Source of the DNA: Deroplatys truncata
Lineage: Eukaryota; Arthropoda; Insecta; Mantodea; Mantidae
Length of the DNA: 64,000 nt
Assembly: GCA_030765065.1 (NCBI GenBank)
Contig: CM060977.1
Coordinates: forward strand, 96,923,795-96,987,794
Direction of reading: 5' to 3'
Positions 1 through 10,501 of this stretch are shown here, in pieces. The translations under genes were made by a program, and so were the position numbers. A model generated the notes under the pieces. That model did no database searches, was not told where the DNA came from, and saw nothing but the letters and a program-made list of their open reading frames with translations. Position 1 is the first letter of the stretch. Every line of letters begins with the position of its first letter.

Positions 1-117
1 AGCTATTTTTGTAAGGGCTTATTTAGATTAAATGAAGTAGATAGTAAAATATGCTTTTATGAGAATAGTCTAATAAAGATAGAGGACAGAGAAGGTTATT
101 TGACTGTATCACACCAT
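1..117 (+). repeat. R850 repeat, 3' end fragment
   Basis: This is the last ~115 bp of an R850 copy, entering from outside the window. It matches the family end: an AATGAAGTAGATAG stretch, then a degraded GTAGAGAAAG terminal motif and a CACACCA version of the usual CACATCAG end. Confidence 0.75.
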
Positions 118-355
118 ATTTTAGAAAATGGTGTGTATTTCTATGTGTGTGCATATCTGTGAACAGGATAACTCAAACATGAAAAATTGTTAAACACGTA
201 ACTTTGTATTTTATTTGTGGCACTTTCAAGGATACGACACCAAGATTTTGAAGAAAATTCTCCAATCCTAATGCAGCCTTTATATGGAACATTTTTCGAA
301 CTTTTTTCCCAAGAATATTTACTTCTAACAATTTTGATTAAAATATCACATGTCT

Positions 356-833
356 AACCGATCGCGATGGCGCAGGCGGCAATGTCTGTGGCTCGTGTTC
401 ACAAGATCCCGGGTTCTATTTCCGGTGAATGCGCACTCTGAGCGTGGGCTTTTCGTGGTTTTCTGGTTGTAAAGGCGAATGCCAGATTACTGTATTCTAC
501 CACGATTTATTATTTTCCCCATTTCCTATCATTTTATCTCCCTTTCACATTTCAGGTCCAACAGCGATGGCGATGCCCGGCAGATAGCGTGGATTTCTTC
601 CCGTGAAGGCCAAACCCCGCCCATTAGGTACGCTGCGTCGCCCTCTTGGGGTTCCTCGCCACCGGTGCGCGGGTGTTCAAGCTGGAAACATTAGGGACTT
701 CTGCGTGCCTCTGTGGGCCTGTTTGCCTTCTGCGGCTCCTTCGCCTCATCCCTGTCTCCTGGGGGATGTAGCCACAAAAGATCAAGATGGTGGCATGTGC
801 AAGGTATCTCCTCCCGATTAACACATTCTGCAT
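356..833 (+). repeat. tRNA-headed SINE, type C
   Basis: A degraded tRNA-like head (GTGTTCACAAGATCCCGGGTTC) is followed by the conserved core of the type C family, with TTTTCGTGGTTTTC and GGCGAATGCCAG, and a GC-richer body. The same core occurs at about 4.3-4.8, 18.4-18.9, 29.1-29.6, 48.1-48.5 and 56.7-57.0 kb. Flanks TCACATGTCT and CCTAATATGTCT look like a target duplication. Open frames here (for example 479-694) have no recognisable protein and are by-products of the SINE. Confidence 0.7.
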
Positions 834-866
834 CCTAATATGTCTACGATAGTTTCCTTTCTATTA

Positions 867-1462
867 CTGGGTCTTCGGTATAAAACCTGACCGCTCGCAA
901 GGTATGTGCATCAGAGCCAATGCCGGCTATTTCCCCCACTTCCCACACCTCGAACTCACGACAAGGTTTCTGTCCTTCAGTTGTCATAGTCATGAGGGCC
1001 AGTAGTCCACTTAAATTTGTGACGATAGGGAGACAGTTATGTTTAAAACAACTGGTATATGCATGTGAAAGGTATTTTAAACACAAATCGTTTCGTCGCG
1101 TTCGTGAAGAATTCATCCTGAGGTTTTCCGAACAATTGCCTCCTTCCAGTTAATTAATGGTTCGATAAAAACAAAAAAACTCATGCAAAGACGTACATTG
1201 TTAACAGAAGAAACATTAGCCAAAATTGGCGAAAATCTTCAACGTTCGCCCGAAAATGACTATTGCGTTAGCACAACATGTTAAGGTGCCAGTGACTACT
1301 CTGTAAACAGTATTTGCTATGACATTTTATTATAGACTATATATAGGTTTACAGGAATACAGATTTAAAAGCGCACAGTGCTGGTTCGGCCGACTGTGGC
1401 TCATCGTACTACCCAAACGTAAAATCCGGTGCAAGCGGTCAGGTTTTATACCTAAGACCCTG
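867..1462 (+). mobile_element. Tc1/mariner-type deletion derivative
   Basis: The element has inverted ends of about 30 bp: GGTCTTCGGTATAAAACC on the left, and GGTCTTAGGTATAAAACC on the right read on the minus strand. TA dinucleotides sit just outside both ends (865-866 and 1463-1464), as Tc1/mariner elements leave. At 1041-1145 the plus strand encodes VYACERYFKHKSFRRVREEF, which resembles the N-terminal helix-turn-helix of some insect Tc1/mariner-like transposases. A second piece (LTEETLAKIGENLQRSP) follows at about 1200-1255 after stops and lost sequence. No catalytic domain is present, so it is non-autonomous. It sits inside an R850 copy. Confidence 0.7.
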
Positions 1463-1861
1463 TAGAACGAATATCTTGAATTTTATGGGAAGAGTCTGTG
1501 AAGTCCTCTTTATTTTGAATGAATTTTGTATAGTTGGTAAAGCTTAAGATGTAACCAAAATCTCACTGTCCACCCCAAAAATATAGATCTCGTTAAACAA
1601 CATAATTTATGCAAAATGAGATTGTTGTGGCATTAACCGTTTCCGGAATATTCCTTGTTATTGGTTCGAATTTTAAAATACTTTATATTCAACAGTAAAT
1701 CCCTATTCTTTTTTTTTCTTTCTTTCTTTTTAGTGTGCATACAAAGAAAATAGAATTTTAAAGCCATTACATATAGACCGATAGGTGTTTGACTATCATT
1801 TTAGCTTAATGTGTTATTCTTATACTTACAACGAAATATGTATATAAGGAAGGAAATTTTA

Positions 1862-2333
1862 TTAGCTGTGGCCCGTATTTGGGAGGTCGTGGGTTTGATC
1901 CCCGCTCGGGGTTTGCCCGTAGGCGAATTCTGGTAAGGATCATTAAGTCCTCAGAATTTTCTGTCCCTCCATTTCATCTCCATTCTCATTTCACTTCACC
2001 TTTCATCCGTTTGGTTTCTTTCTGGGTTACAAGTGTCGGCTGGAGGTCCTGGCGTGTGCATGGCAGGGAAAAAGGCTGCTCTGTGGAAACCTTCGTCACC
2101 CGGATTGGGGACGGTCTCTGGATCCGGTGTCCCCCAAGGGATGTATAAGTCCCACAGGAGGGAGAGGACTCGGCTGCTATAGTGCCCATCCAGGGAGTTT
2201 AAATCTGGAAATGGTAGGGACCCTGACCTCTGCCTGTCCCTCTTCCTGATCCGGCCTCCCTCTGTACCCTCTCACCTCGTTCCTCTTTCCCTCCCGTGGG
2301 TTCCCCGCCCGGGACTCACTTAGAATCCTAATC
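1862..2333 (+). repeat. tRNA-headed SINE, type D
   Basis: The tRNA-like head is shortened but keeps a B-box-like GTCGTGGGTTTGATCCC. The body shares CTGTCCCTCCATTTCA, a GTCGGCTGGAGGTCCTGG stretch and a GGATCCGGTGTCCCCCAAGG block with copies at 24.26-24.81 kb and 57.59-58.07 kb. GGAAGG-type direct repeats flank it. It interrupts R850. Confidence 0.7.
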
Positions 2334-2625
2334 GGAAGGTTCATTTGTGTTAATAAGATTCAGAGAGGAGGATATATTTTTGTAAGAAAAACTTGTAGAA
2401 AAGCGAATAGAAAAGGCCATGTGAATGCAACACATCAGAATTTTTATCTACTACTTCAGGCTAATGAGCGTTTGGAGAAATTATTTAATTACAAATTTCG
2501 TTTTAGGCACAAAGACGATACAGAAGATGTGATACATAAAGGTTTTAAAAGCGTCGCTATATTGGCCCTAAAAATCTACACTAGTGAGAAACACTGAACA
2601 GCGACAGCATTTAAAAAAAATCACA

Positions 2626-2712
2626 TAGTAGTGAAATCTCGGTATCGAATTTTTGAGTGGAATGCAATACCTTCTCTAACTACTATGTACTTAATAGATA
2701 AAGTAAAAGCAC
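2626..2712 (-). repeat. R850 repeat, terminal fragment
   Basis: GTGAAATCTCGGTATCGAAT, a GAGTGGAATGCAATACC stretch and a terminal GATAAAGTAAAAG identify one R850 end. About 85 bp remain. Confidence 0.8.
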
Positions 2713-2917
2713 TGTCGTCGAAAAAGTATTTTTTTAGCTTAAGTGAACGTTTACAACTCTTTTAAGAAAACGGAATTGGAATACTATATTAAACAATAGA
2801 ACTAAAATGGTATCAATGGAGACGCGAGTATATTTATGAAACGTGCGAGTTTTATAGCTTTAATAATAGCATCTTAATTACTACCATTGTAGTCAAGCTG
2901 CATACGACTGTTTACAC

Positions 2918-3073
2918 CAAGGGTGGCGAAAACGACTTCCTTCCGCGAGTCACCAAATATGCAACCCGCACTGCATCACTCAACAGCATGTGAAAATCAA
3001 ACGGACGGTTGCAGAGAGGGAACGTGCGCCTTCGAGTCAAAATAACTCGCGAGTCACGTTTTCGCCACCTCTG
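2918..3073. mobile_element. hAT-like MITE
   Basis: This 156-bp element starts CAAGGGTGGCGAAAACG and ends CGTTTTCGCCACCTCTG, so the ends are inverted repeats with the CAnnGGTGGC pattern common in hAT elements. A perfect 8-bp direct repeat GTTTACAC flanks it (2910-2917 and 3074-3081), the target-duplication length typical of hAT. There is no coding capacity. GACTCGCGAGT-type motifs recur inside both arms. Confidence 0.85.
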
Positions 3074-3081
3074 GTTTACAC

Positions 3082-3691
3082 TATAATTTTAAAACTTTGA
3101 GTTTTCACAAAAAAAATCCTACCTTCTGAATTGTGTACACTTAAATGCTTATCAGATGCCAGCACTGATGACAGGATCTTGATCGTGTTTGCGAGTAATG
3201 CAACAGATGGCAGTACTGTTGAATCCACGCCTTATTTATTGATTTGTTCAGGTAACGTGAAAGCAACAGATATTGAAGTAAAGGAAATGAAGTGAATTTA
3301 AAAATTGAAATGCACTGAATGTATTTTATTTTAACTACACACATGTAATTGTTTATGTGGGGAATGGATCACAGTGGACTGCTGTATTGAAGGTGCTAAA
3401 AGGTATGAGCGATGCGGGAGCCATGCGCGTAATTTATTTATTTTCATATTCTTCCTATTGTGCCCTGCTTAAGGCAGTATATGTCGTGTATATTTATACA
3501 CTATATTGCTAGATAATAATGCATAATTACAGCGACAAATTTGCTCAAAAAAATCACACAAGATGTTATAAACGTCTTCTTACTGTGTATTTTTAGCTTA
3601 CAATATATGTGTTAAATTCGTACCTAACATTTAAAAATATTCTTTAGTCTACCATTTACTTACCTATATCACGCATAACAGTCTCATAAAC
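3082..3691. other. no recognisable feature
   Basis: This is AT-rich sequence. The only longer open frame (3141-3344, minus) has no family resemblance and biased AT composition. Confidence 0.5.
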
Positions 3692-3978
3692 TTTTTTTTG
3701 TAATTTATGGACGCTCTTTTCCTGCTGTGGTCCTTAGCGTCGCATTCTATATTGGGCTTGAAAGACCGGATATTTTACTCAGAGGCCTCTTTATCAGGCT
3801 TGAGGTTCTTTTACGTGCCGCAAACCTACGACACAGGACCACCGGCTTTTACTTCCCTTCCGAAGGAAGCCATGCTAAAGAATTTTACGCCCGAAAAATC
3901 CATCGCCCTCCGCCGGGTTTGAACCCGCGACCTCGGGAACGAGATGCTAGCATGGTAACCACTACACCACGGAGGAGC
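3692..3978 (-). repeat. tRNA-derived SINE, type A
   Basis: On the minus strand a tRNA-like head has an A-box-like TGGTGTAGTGGTTACCA and a B-box GGTTCAAACCC. A body with CTTCGGAAGGGAAGTAAA and a short A-rich tail follow. Direct repeats AAGTTTGTG and AAGTTTATG flank it. A second copy of the same family is at 25.16-25.45 kb. The 3727-4053 open frame is a read-through of this SINE, not a gene. Confidence 0.85.
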
Positions 3979-4245
3979 ACAAACTTCTTGTTAGTTGTGT
4001 TAGGTATGTTTATAGCTTACAATATATGTCGTAAATTCATAGCTAACATTTAAAATATTCTTTAACTTTCCATTTTCATTGAACAAGCATACCATTTTCA
4101 TAAACATGAAATAAGTCATTCATAGTAAATACATTATTATATTAGAAACGATATCGAAAATATTCGTGTATAAGCTATCTTCGGTAAATATAGCTGTATC
4201 AAATGTGTATCTAAATCTATTTCCACAAATTCGGAAATAGGCTTA

Positions 4246-4792
4246 GATAATTATTTAATAGCAGAGCAGAGCACCGCATGAAGGAATTCCGGCCCTTTGT
4301 GCTTCCACCATGACCCTGGGAGAGAGGAATTACAGGAGAGACTGGAAGGGTGGCAAGATCCATGCGTAAGATGGACGGGGTTCCTAACGTTTCCGGTTCT
4401 AAGCCATCTGATGCCGCCCAAGCGCCCGCCCACAAGCCCTCATCACCCCGAGGATCCCCGAAGGAGCACCGCCTGAGAGCACCCGAAGGAAGGTCTTAAC
4501 TGATCTGTCCTGCCCTACGCTGGGTAGAAATCTCTAAAGAGCCACTGCCCAGCCGCAATGTGTTGAACCCCGTCGGCAGGTTCTACAACCATTAAACAGA
4601 TGACAGTGAAGGAGATTATGAGTACTGGAAATAAGGGATAGGAAATACGTGGTAGGAGAGGAACCACTCCAGAATTCGTCTACTGATCCCGGGGAAGTCA
4701 CGAAAAATCCATGGGTGAGAGTTAGGCGGTCGTCGCGGATGGAACCCGAGCCTTCGAAATGCGAGCATCACGCGTTACAAAGCTCGGTATTT
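4246..4792 (-). repeat. tRNA-headed SINE, type C
   Basis: Reading on the minus strand, a CCGAGCTTTGTAACGCG head is followed by GAAGGCTCGGGTTCCATCC (B-box-like), the ATGGATTTTTCGTGACTTCC core and a long GC-rich body containing GGAAACGTTAGGAACCCCG. The same body block occurs in the 18.4 kb copy. The minus-strand frames inside (4217-4435, 4251-4433) are incidental. Confidence 0.75.
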
Positions 4793-4794
4793 AT

Positions 4795-5144
4795 GAAAGT
4801 ACAAGCTCACATACTTTATGATTAGGCAGGGAAGGAGCCCTAATACGTGACAGAAAAATAATCCATCGCGTGCCACGTAAACAAACTGCAGGAGGCATTG
4901 GAGGTGTCGTGCATGAAAGCAAAAGGTCACTATTTCAGCTCTTATCGCAATTTCCAGGTAAACGCAGGTCTCCGACAGTAACATTGTCCTTGGCTTTATT
5001 TAAATACGTGGTAGGATTAACATCTTCGCAAAAACCAAGTTCATTGACTCTTCATTTTCTTTATGGCTTAGATAATTCGAGGCTTTCAGCTTCTTAAAGC
5101 TTTTGCGACCATTGTTTTTACGTCTCCTAATATTCATTTTACAT
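4795..5144. other. no recognisable feature
   Basis: Moderate-complexity sequence between a SINE and an R850 copy. Open frames on both strands (4775-4984 minus, 4870-5097 plus) have no recognisable domain. Confidence 0.4.
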
Positions 5145-5957
5145 TACCTACTACATAGATAAAACAAGTAGAGCAATTATTATATTCCACCCAAAATTTT
5201 GATGTAATAATTCATCCACCGGAAATACATGCTTTGATGGCCCTTAAATCCAAAAAGAATTTTTATAAAAACGTCCATGTGTGTGAATATAAACAACAAA
5301 CTACAAAACCGATGAATACCAAACTTGCTATTTTAGTTCAGTATCTTCCAAAGATGCGAGATGAACGTTTTTTAAGAAAATCCTGAACGCCAAACTACAT
5401 TTTACATGGAGCATTTTTGATTAAAATTCGATATTTTAAGGTATTTACATGACAAAATATATATCCTAAATACCCTGTGAAGTCCTTTTTATTCAGAAGA
5501 AACTTTTTAAAAGCGTTTATAGCCGGTAAACTTTAAACGATAGACGAATACGAGTACACAAAAAAATGTAGATCTCCTTAAAATACACAAAATACACAAT
5601 TTATTCAAATAACTCTTGTGCACTAAGCCATTTCCAAGATATCCGTTATTAATGGTTCGAATTGACAAATTTGCGGCATTCCTTTAAAGTCCTGTCGACA
5701 TCCTGTTGTTTCTCGCGATGTTATGCAAACACTATGGAATTTTAAGGCGCACAAATGACGCCCAACTTTTAACATCTGACTATTGCTATTCTCTTTGTAT
5801 CTATAACGAAATGTGATATGAAGGTATTTGTGCAAAGATTTGTCTGGATTAAAATGAGATAGAAAAACAAACTTTTATAAGTAATTATTTGCATTCCCAT
5901 TAATAAACGATGGAAGGGAGAGAACGTCAGGTGAATGTAACACATTCTATTCCTAAA
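5145..5957 (+). repeat. R850 repeat, near full length
   Basis: All family landmarks appear in order: a degraded TIR, CCACCCAAAATTTTGATG, ATGAATACCAAACTTGC, AAAGATGCGAGATGAACG, GATAGACGAATACG, GTTTCTCGCGATGTTATG, ATAACGAAATGTG and a terminal GAATGTAACACATTC. Confidence 0.85.
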
Positions 5958-7226
5958 ATTTTATTACAGAACAGGAATGATGGCTTTAAAGTCCATTGGC
6001 GGCTATTAACAATACGTCATTTAAAACTTTATGTTTAGGTTGACTTGTAAGATTCCATTGTCGTAAATAAATGGTGATCATATACATAATACATACCTGA
6101 TACGCCGAATAATACTAAAATGTTACATGCTGGGGTAAAGGCCAAAAGGATCCCAGCAAATTATTGAATTTTGATCACCCCAACACGCATATGGGGGAAG
6201 CGTAGCTACAAACGCCGAGATGACCAGGACCTTGTTAGCTACATTTCGATGAAGGTGTGGGGTTTTAAACAAATTTCACATCACTCACATTACCTGTGGT
6301 TTATTAATAAAACAATTAATAGTCCTATGTTACACACAAGTTAATAAAGGATTGAGGGAAGATGGCTTACACTCGCGACCTACTTTTTACGCACTTACTC
6401 AACATGTGAAGCTCAAACACACAAAGAAATAACGCTAACATCTATCCCCTTCATCAACCGTGGCTAAGCACGCTAGCTAGAGCTGGCAAGTGTCATACCG
6501 GACGGAAATTCCAATAAGCCGAAAGAAATAACAAATCACTCCAATAATACCGTCGACATTGCGACGTAATGTGTCTGGCATGACAATATCCACTCATGCG
6601 CCACAATAAGTATTAATTAATTGTAAATGGGAAGCATTGTATACACCTTAGTAAGCAATTAGTATTTCATTTGTTATAGTAGTTGAGTATATTGCCGAGA
6701 AAACTATTAAACAAGCCAAAAATTCAGCTGTTCCCAGATTAACCAAATTTTGTACAGATTAACCAAAATTCAACTAAATAGGATAATTATCTTTAAGAAA
6801 AAAATGTAAAAATAGGTAATATGCTGTAATTTAATACCATGTACCCTATAATAATGGCTGAAAATTTTGTTCTTTTTTTGTAAAGCTTTCCTTTCAAAGT
6901 ATTACATTTCACGTGTCCAAGCGTTTAAAAGAAAAGATTTAATTTTAGGGTAACGGTTCCATAAATATCGGCAATAGAAATGCCACAAAATAGTGATTTA
7001 GGAAATGAGAACAGAGGTTTTATACAATAATTAAAATGAAATGTGAACATTTTGGAAGCCTGTGACTCACCTACTCTTTTTAAGACACTTTTTTTGTGTA
7101 TGGAAATGAGTCGCTAAGTTGTAAACAAAGTGCTCCATTTTGTTACTGTTGCGCATGCGCGGAAGAAAGTGCCAACCCACGAGTATTATCGAAAAACTCA
7201 CTCCAAAAGCGAAAAATTGTGAGATA
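5958..7226. other. unexplained AT-rich stretch
   Basis: No coding frame, tRNA-like head, TIR or known repeat was recognised in about 1.27 kb. It is not R850-like. It may hold decayed repeats that only a search of the whole genome would show. Confidence 0.4.
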
Positions 7227-7662
7227 CTAATTAACCTTAGTTTATATTTAAAAAACTAAACTTAACGTAACATTCCGTGAATCAGAAACCTAAGCTTATA
7301 TGGATAGTGTATAATAAGCATCGCTACGGAACGCACGCTCGTTTCTCTCGCGTGCTTTGGTGTAACCTCTGGTTGCTAATTAACCTAAGTTTATATAAAA
7401 ATTAACTTAACCTAACCTCCAGTGAAATAAAAATCCAAGCTTATCTAAATTGTGAATAAAGCATCGTTACGGAACACACGTTCGTTTCGCTCGCGCGCTT
7501 TGGTGTAACCATTGGTTCTAATTAACCCAAGTTTATACATAAAGAAGCTAAACCTTTCCTAACGTCCGGTGAAATAGAAACCTAAGCTTATATGAATAGT
7601 GAATCATAAGCGTCATTAAGGAATGCACGCTCGCTTCGCTGGTGTCGTTTGATGTAACCATC
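7227..7662. repeat. tandem repeat, three units of about 145 bp
   Basis: Units start at 7227, 7376 and 7518, each with CTAATTAACCnnAGTTTATA. Each unit then carries AAACCTAAGCTTAT-type sequence, a GCATCG(C/T)(T/A)ACGGAACnCACG block, and a GCTTTGGTGTAACC-type end. The units differ by point changes and small indels, so the array is not very recent. Confidence 0.85.
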
Positions 7663-7754
7663 ACTATGTTTTCCCCTCAGATATTGGCGGCTCTCTCCCG
7701 TATGAACAACACAGATACAAAGTGCCTATTACCGGCTAAGCGCGAAGTAAGTTT

Positions 7755-8685
7755 TGAGAAGAATGTATTTTATTAGCTCCACGCTTGGGCGCCAATTTCA
7801 GAAAGGTTATTTTAGGAGTTGTATCGTATTTCAACTGTTGGGGAGCCGAAATTGTAGTAGTTGCAACCGCACGTATAGTAAACAGTTTTCGGTAGCTTTC
7901 GCCCCAAGTTTAAAAAAATATTAACTTTGTAATTTTACTGTTTCTTTAAATATTATATATTTATGTTTGCCACGGCTGCGTCAGTATTATTGTTAGAGAC
8001 ACCTTTCTCTTAGCAGGGTTGTGATGTGACTAAGAATGTAGACTTACACAGATTATAATTTACTTCACTCCTTTTATTAATGCTTCATACGATTTAAATG
8101 ATACTTCTGAAATAGAGAGCTGTGAGATTCTTTTTATTAATTAATTACACTTTTTTTAAGACATAAACTTATTTTTCGTCTCACACGAATACATAGTATA
8201 TTTCTTGAGGACACTTTATGCGTCTGGTTAGTAACTCTGTCTGCAGGCAACTGATTTCTAGATTTGTACATTTTGCTATATTTCAGTTTCTGATTGGCTA
8301 ATCCCACTCCAATAGAATACCTTCATTTAACTAAAGCTTTTTCTGGTTGTTGATTGGCTATTTTATAAACTGTCACTAAAATTTCATTATTGTTACTCCA
8401 AGAAACACACGTACTACTGTTAAACTTTCTTACTCATTATTGACTCAAGGTTACCTCATTGTTAGCAACTTTTAACTTATTATTCTCACAGCTCCTACAT
8501 TACTAAATTACGTAATATATTCACATAACATTACTACACGTGGATACAATAATATAAGCATATGCGATGACTGTTACATACATTTTACAAATTATTACAT
8601 ACACATATTGCTTTTAGGCGGGCTGTTATTGAATTTACATATTATATAATTAGACTGAAATCATTTAAGTTAAAATACTACCTCA
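7755..8685 (-). mobile_element. solo LTR, Gypsy-like, family 1
   Basis: Read on the minus strand it starts TGAGG and ends CA, with a 4-bp flanking repeat GTTT (7751-7754, 8686-8689). A CCAAT-like box, AATAAA signals and a CTCTCTAT stretch lie within. Near its 3' end is TTGGCGCCCAAGCGTGG, which resembles a lysine-tRNA primer binding site although it lies inside the LTR. No internal coding region is present; it looks like an old recombination remnant. Three sister copies are in the window. Confidence 0.75.
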
Positions 8686-8809
8686 GTTTTGCGATTAGAT
8701 GGGGAACAATGACCAATTTTAATTTTATTTGAAATATTTCATTACTTATGAAGGATTCTGTATACCTACCTATTCTTTATTCAGTTATGTTCACACTTAC
8801 ACACATACT

Positions 8810-8935
8810 AAGACTGTTTTTCAAAAATGTTTTTGTATTCAGTGCACATAAACCATGTATTTCCGGTAAAATCTCTGTATCGAATTTTTGGGTGGCGTGT
8901 AGTACTTACTCTACCTGATAGAGAAAGCAGAAATA
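8810..8935 (-). repeat. R850 repeat, terminal fragment
   Basis: TTTCCGGTAAAATCTCTGTA, TCGAATTTTTGGGTGG and a terminal GATAGAGAAAGC mark one R850 end. Confidence 0.8.
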
Positions 8936-9447
8936 TATCGGTTTCAAGGAAAATGAGATGAAATCCTTGCAGAGAAATATGCGTTTTGTACTGGTGTCTC
9001 TTAACGTTTGATTTGCACTGCACGGAGTTGTTCACCTAAAGAACGTGATTTTTTCTAGTTTCTTTCATCAACATCTGTGGGAGGTAGTCAGTGAAAGTCT
9101 GGCATTTCTTGAAAAGAACTGATAGCCAGAGGCAGCCTTTGATCTTTTCATTATAGGTATATCTCTAGCGTTTCGCCTTTTCTCTCTACAAATCTCTTAA
9201 ACCCAACAGAAATCACGTGTGGGCATTTCATTCACCCATGGGGTTTGTTCAACATCTTACCGTATATTTAAGAGATGCCGTGAGCAAGCAACATGAGACT
9301 TCTTTTATCGAAACATGCAGAGATGCATAAAAAGAAATGATCTGAACTGGAAGGAAGAAGAATACGCCTGAAGCATTTCTTAAACTTGAGCATATTTGAA
9401 AGCTATAAACGTGTACTGCGCTGTGTAGAGAATATGTAAAAAAACAA
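8936..9447. other. no recognisable feature
   Basis: About 510 bp with a minus-strand frame of 78 codons (9249-9485) that lacks recognisable similarity. Confidence 0.4.
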
Positions 9448-9733
9448 AAGGTTACATTCACATGACTTTTCCCACCCTCTATCACTTATTAGTAAGTATA
9501 CTAATTATTCTTACGGAAATTTATTTTCATCTCTACTTCATTTTAATCGAGATAAACCATTGCTAAATTGGCTACACTACACATTTCGTTATAGATACAA
9601 TGAGAACAGAGATGTGAATAGATACACACAAACAAACATGGACCATTTTATAAATTGTTTTTTATTCAAGGTGTCACAAAGCATGTATTTCCGCTGTAAT
9701 CTCGGTATCGGTAGAGAAAGTAAAAATATCTTA
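9448..9733 (-). repeat. R850 repeat, internally deleted copy with both ends
   Basis: The left ~190 bp (GGTTACATTCACATGAC onward) is joined to the right ~90 bp, which ends GTAGAGAAAGTAAAAA. The middle ~550 bp of the family is missing while both termini remain. Confidence 0.8.
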
Positions 9734-9824
9734 TGCGAACTACTAACATAATTTTCTCATTCTCATGAAAAACTAACACACATCTGTTATGAATTAGAGA
9801 GTGATGTCAAAGACATAGTGTATC

Positions 9825-10480
9825 TGTGAACAACATGAGTAAAAAAATCTCGGATCAATACCAAACTTCATATATAGGTATAAAGATAGATATAAAGATT
9901 TTCAGGAAAACTTCTAGCACAAACTACACTTTACATTAAACATTTTTCGAAATTTGCTATTATATAAAAATTCCTCTTACAATTTGGTTAAAATGGCCTA
10001 TATGAGAACTATTTACATGACAAATAAAATGTATATAGCAATAGCGCATGAAGTCTTCATTCAAAAACAAATTTGTATAATATTGTATAACTGGTAAACG
10101 TTAACGGATAGACGAAAATTAAAAATGTAGATCTCTTTAAAACACAATTTATTTCAAGTAAGTTGTTTGTGGCATAGGCCATTCTGAGATAGCCCGTCAT
10201 TAAAAGTTTGAATTGTTGATTACTTGGTTATTCTCTTAAAGTTCTGTCAACATTCAGTTGTTTCTGGCGATTACACTGAAAAAGTATAGCATCCAGTTCT
10301 TAAACATTCTCTGTTCTTTTTGTGTTCATAACGAAATGTGTAATGTAGGTATTTCTGCAAAGGTTTATTTGATTAAAATGAAGTAGATAGAAAAATAAGT
10401 TTTAGTAAGAATAGTTATATAAGAATTAATAAACCATAGACGGTAGAGAAAGTCATGTAAATGTATCACATTGGACTTTT
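9825..10480 (+). repeat. R850 repeat, 5'-truncated
   Basis: Family landmarks run from the TCAATACCAAACTTCATAT region through GATAGACGAAAA, GTTTCTGGCGATTAC and ATAACGAAATGTGTAATG to GTAGAGAAAGTCATGTAAAT at the end. Confidence 0.85.
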
Positions 10481-10501
10481 CAGTATACTATTGTTTTAGA
10501 T

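Larger units (their letters stand above)
118..2445 (+). repeat. R850 repeat, one copy split by three insertions
   Basis: R850 sequence is seen at 118-355, 846-866, 1465-1861 and 2334-2445, in consensus order and on one strand. The gaps are filled by a SINE (356-833), a TIR element (867-1462) and a second SINE (1862-2333). Short direct repeats flank each insert (ATATGTCT-type, TA, and GGAAGG-type). The copy ends at an AACACATCAG motif near 2440. It is the oldest layer here. Confidence 0.8.

Noticed and set aside
3727-4053. 108-codon plus-strand open frame
   Set aside because: It reads backwards through a type A SINE with flanking duplication.
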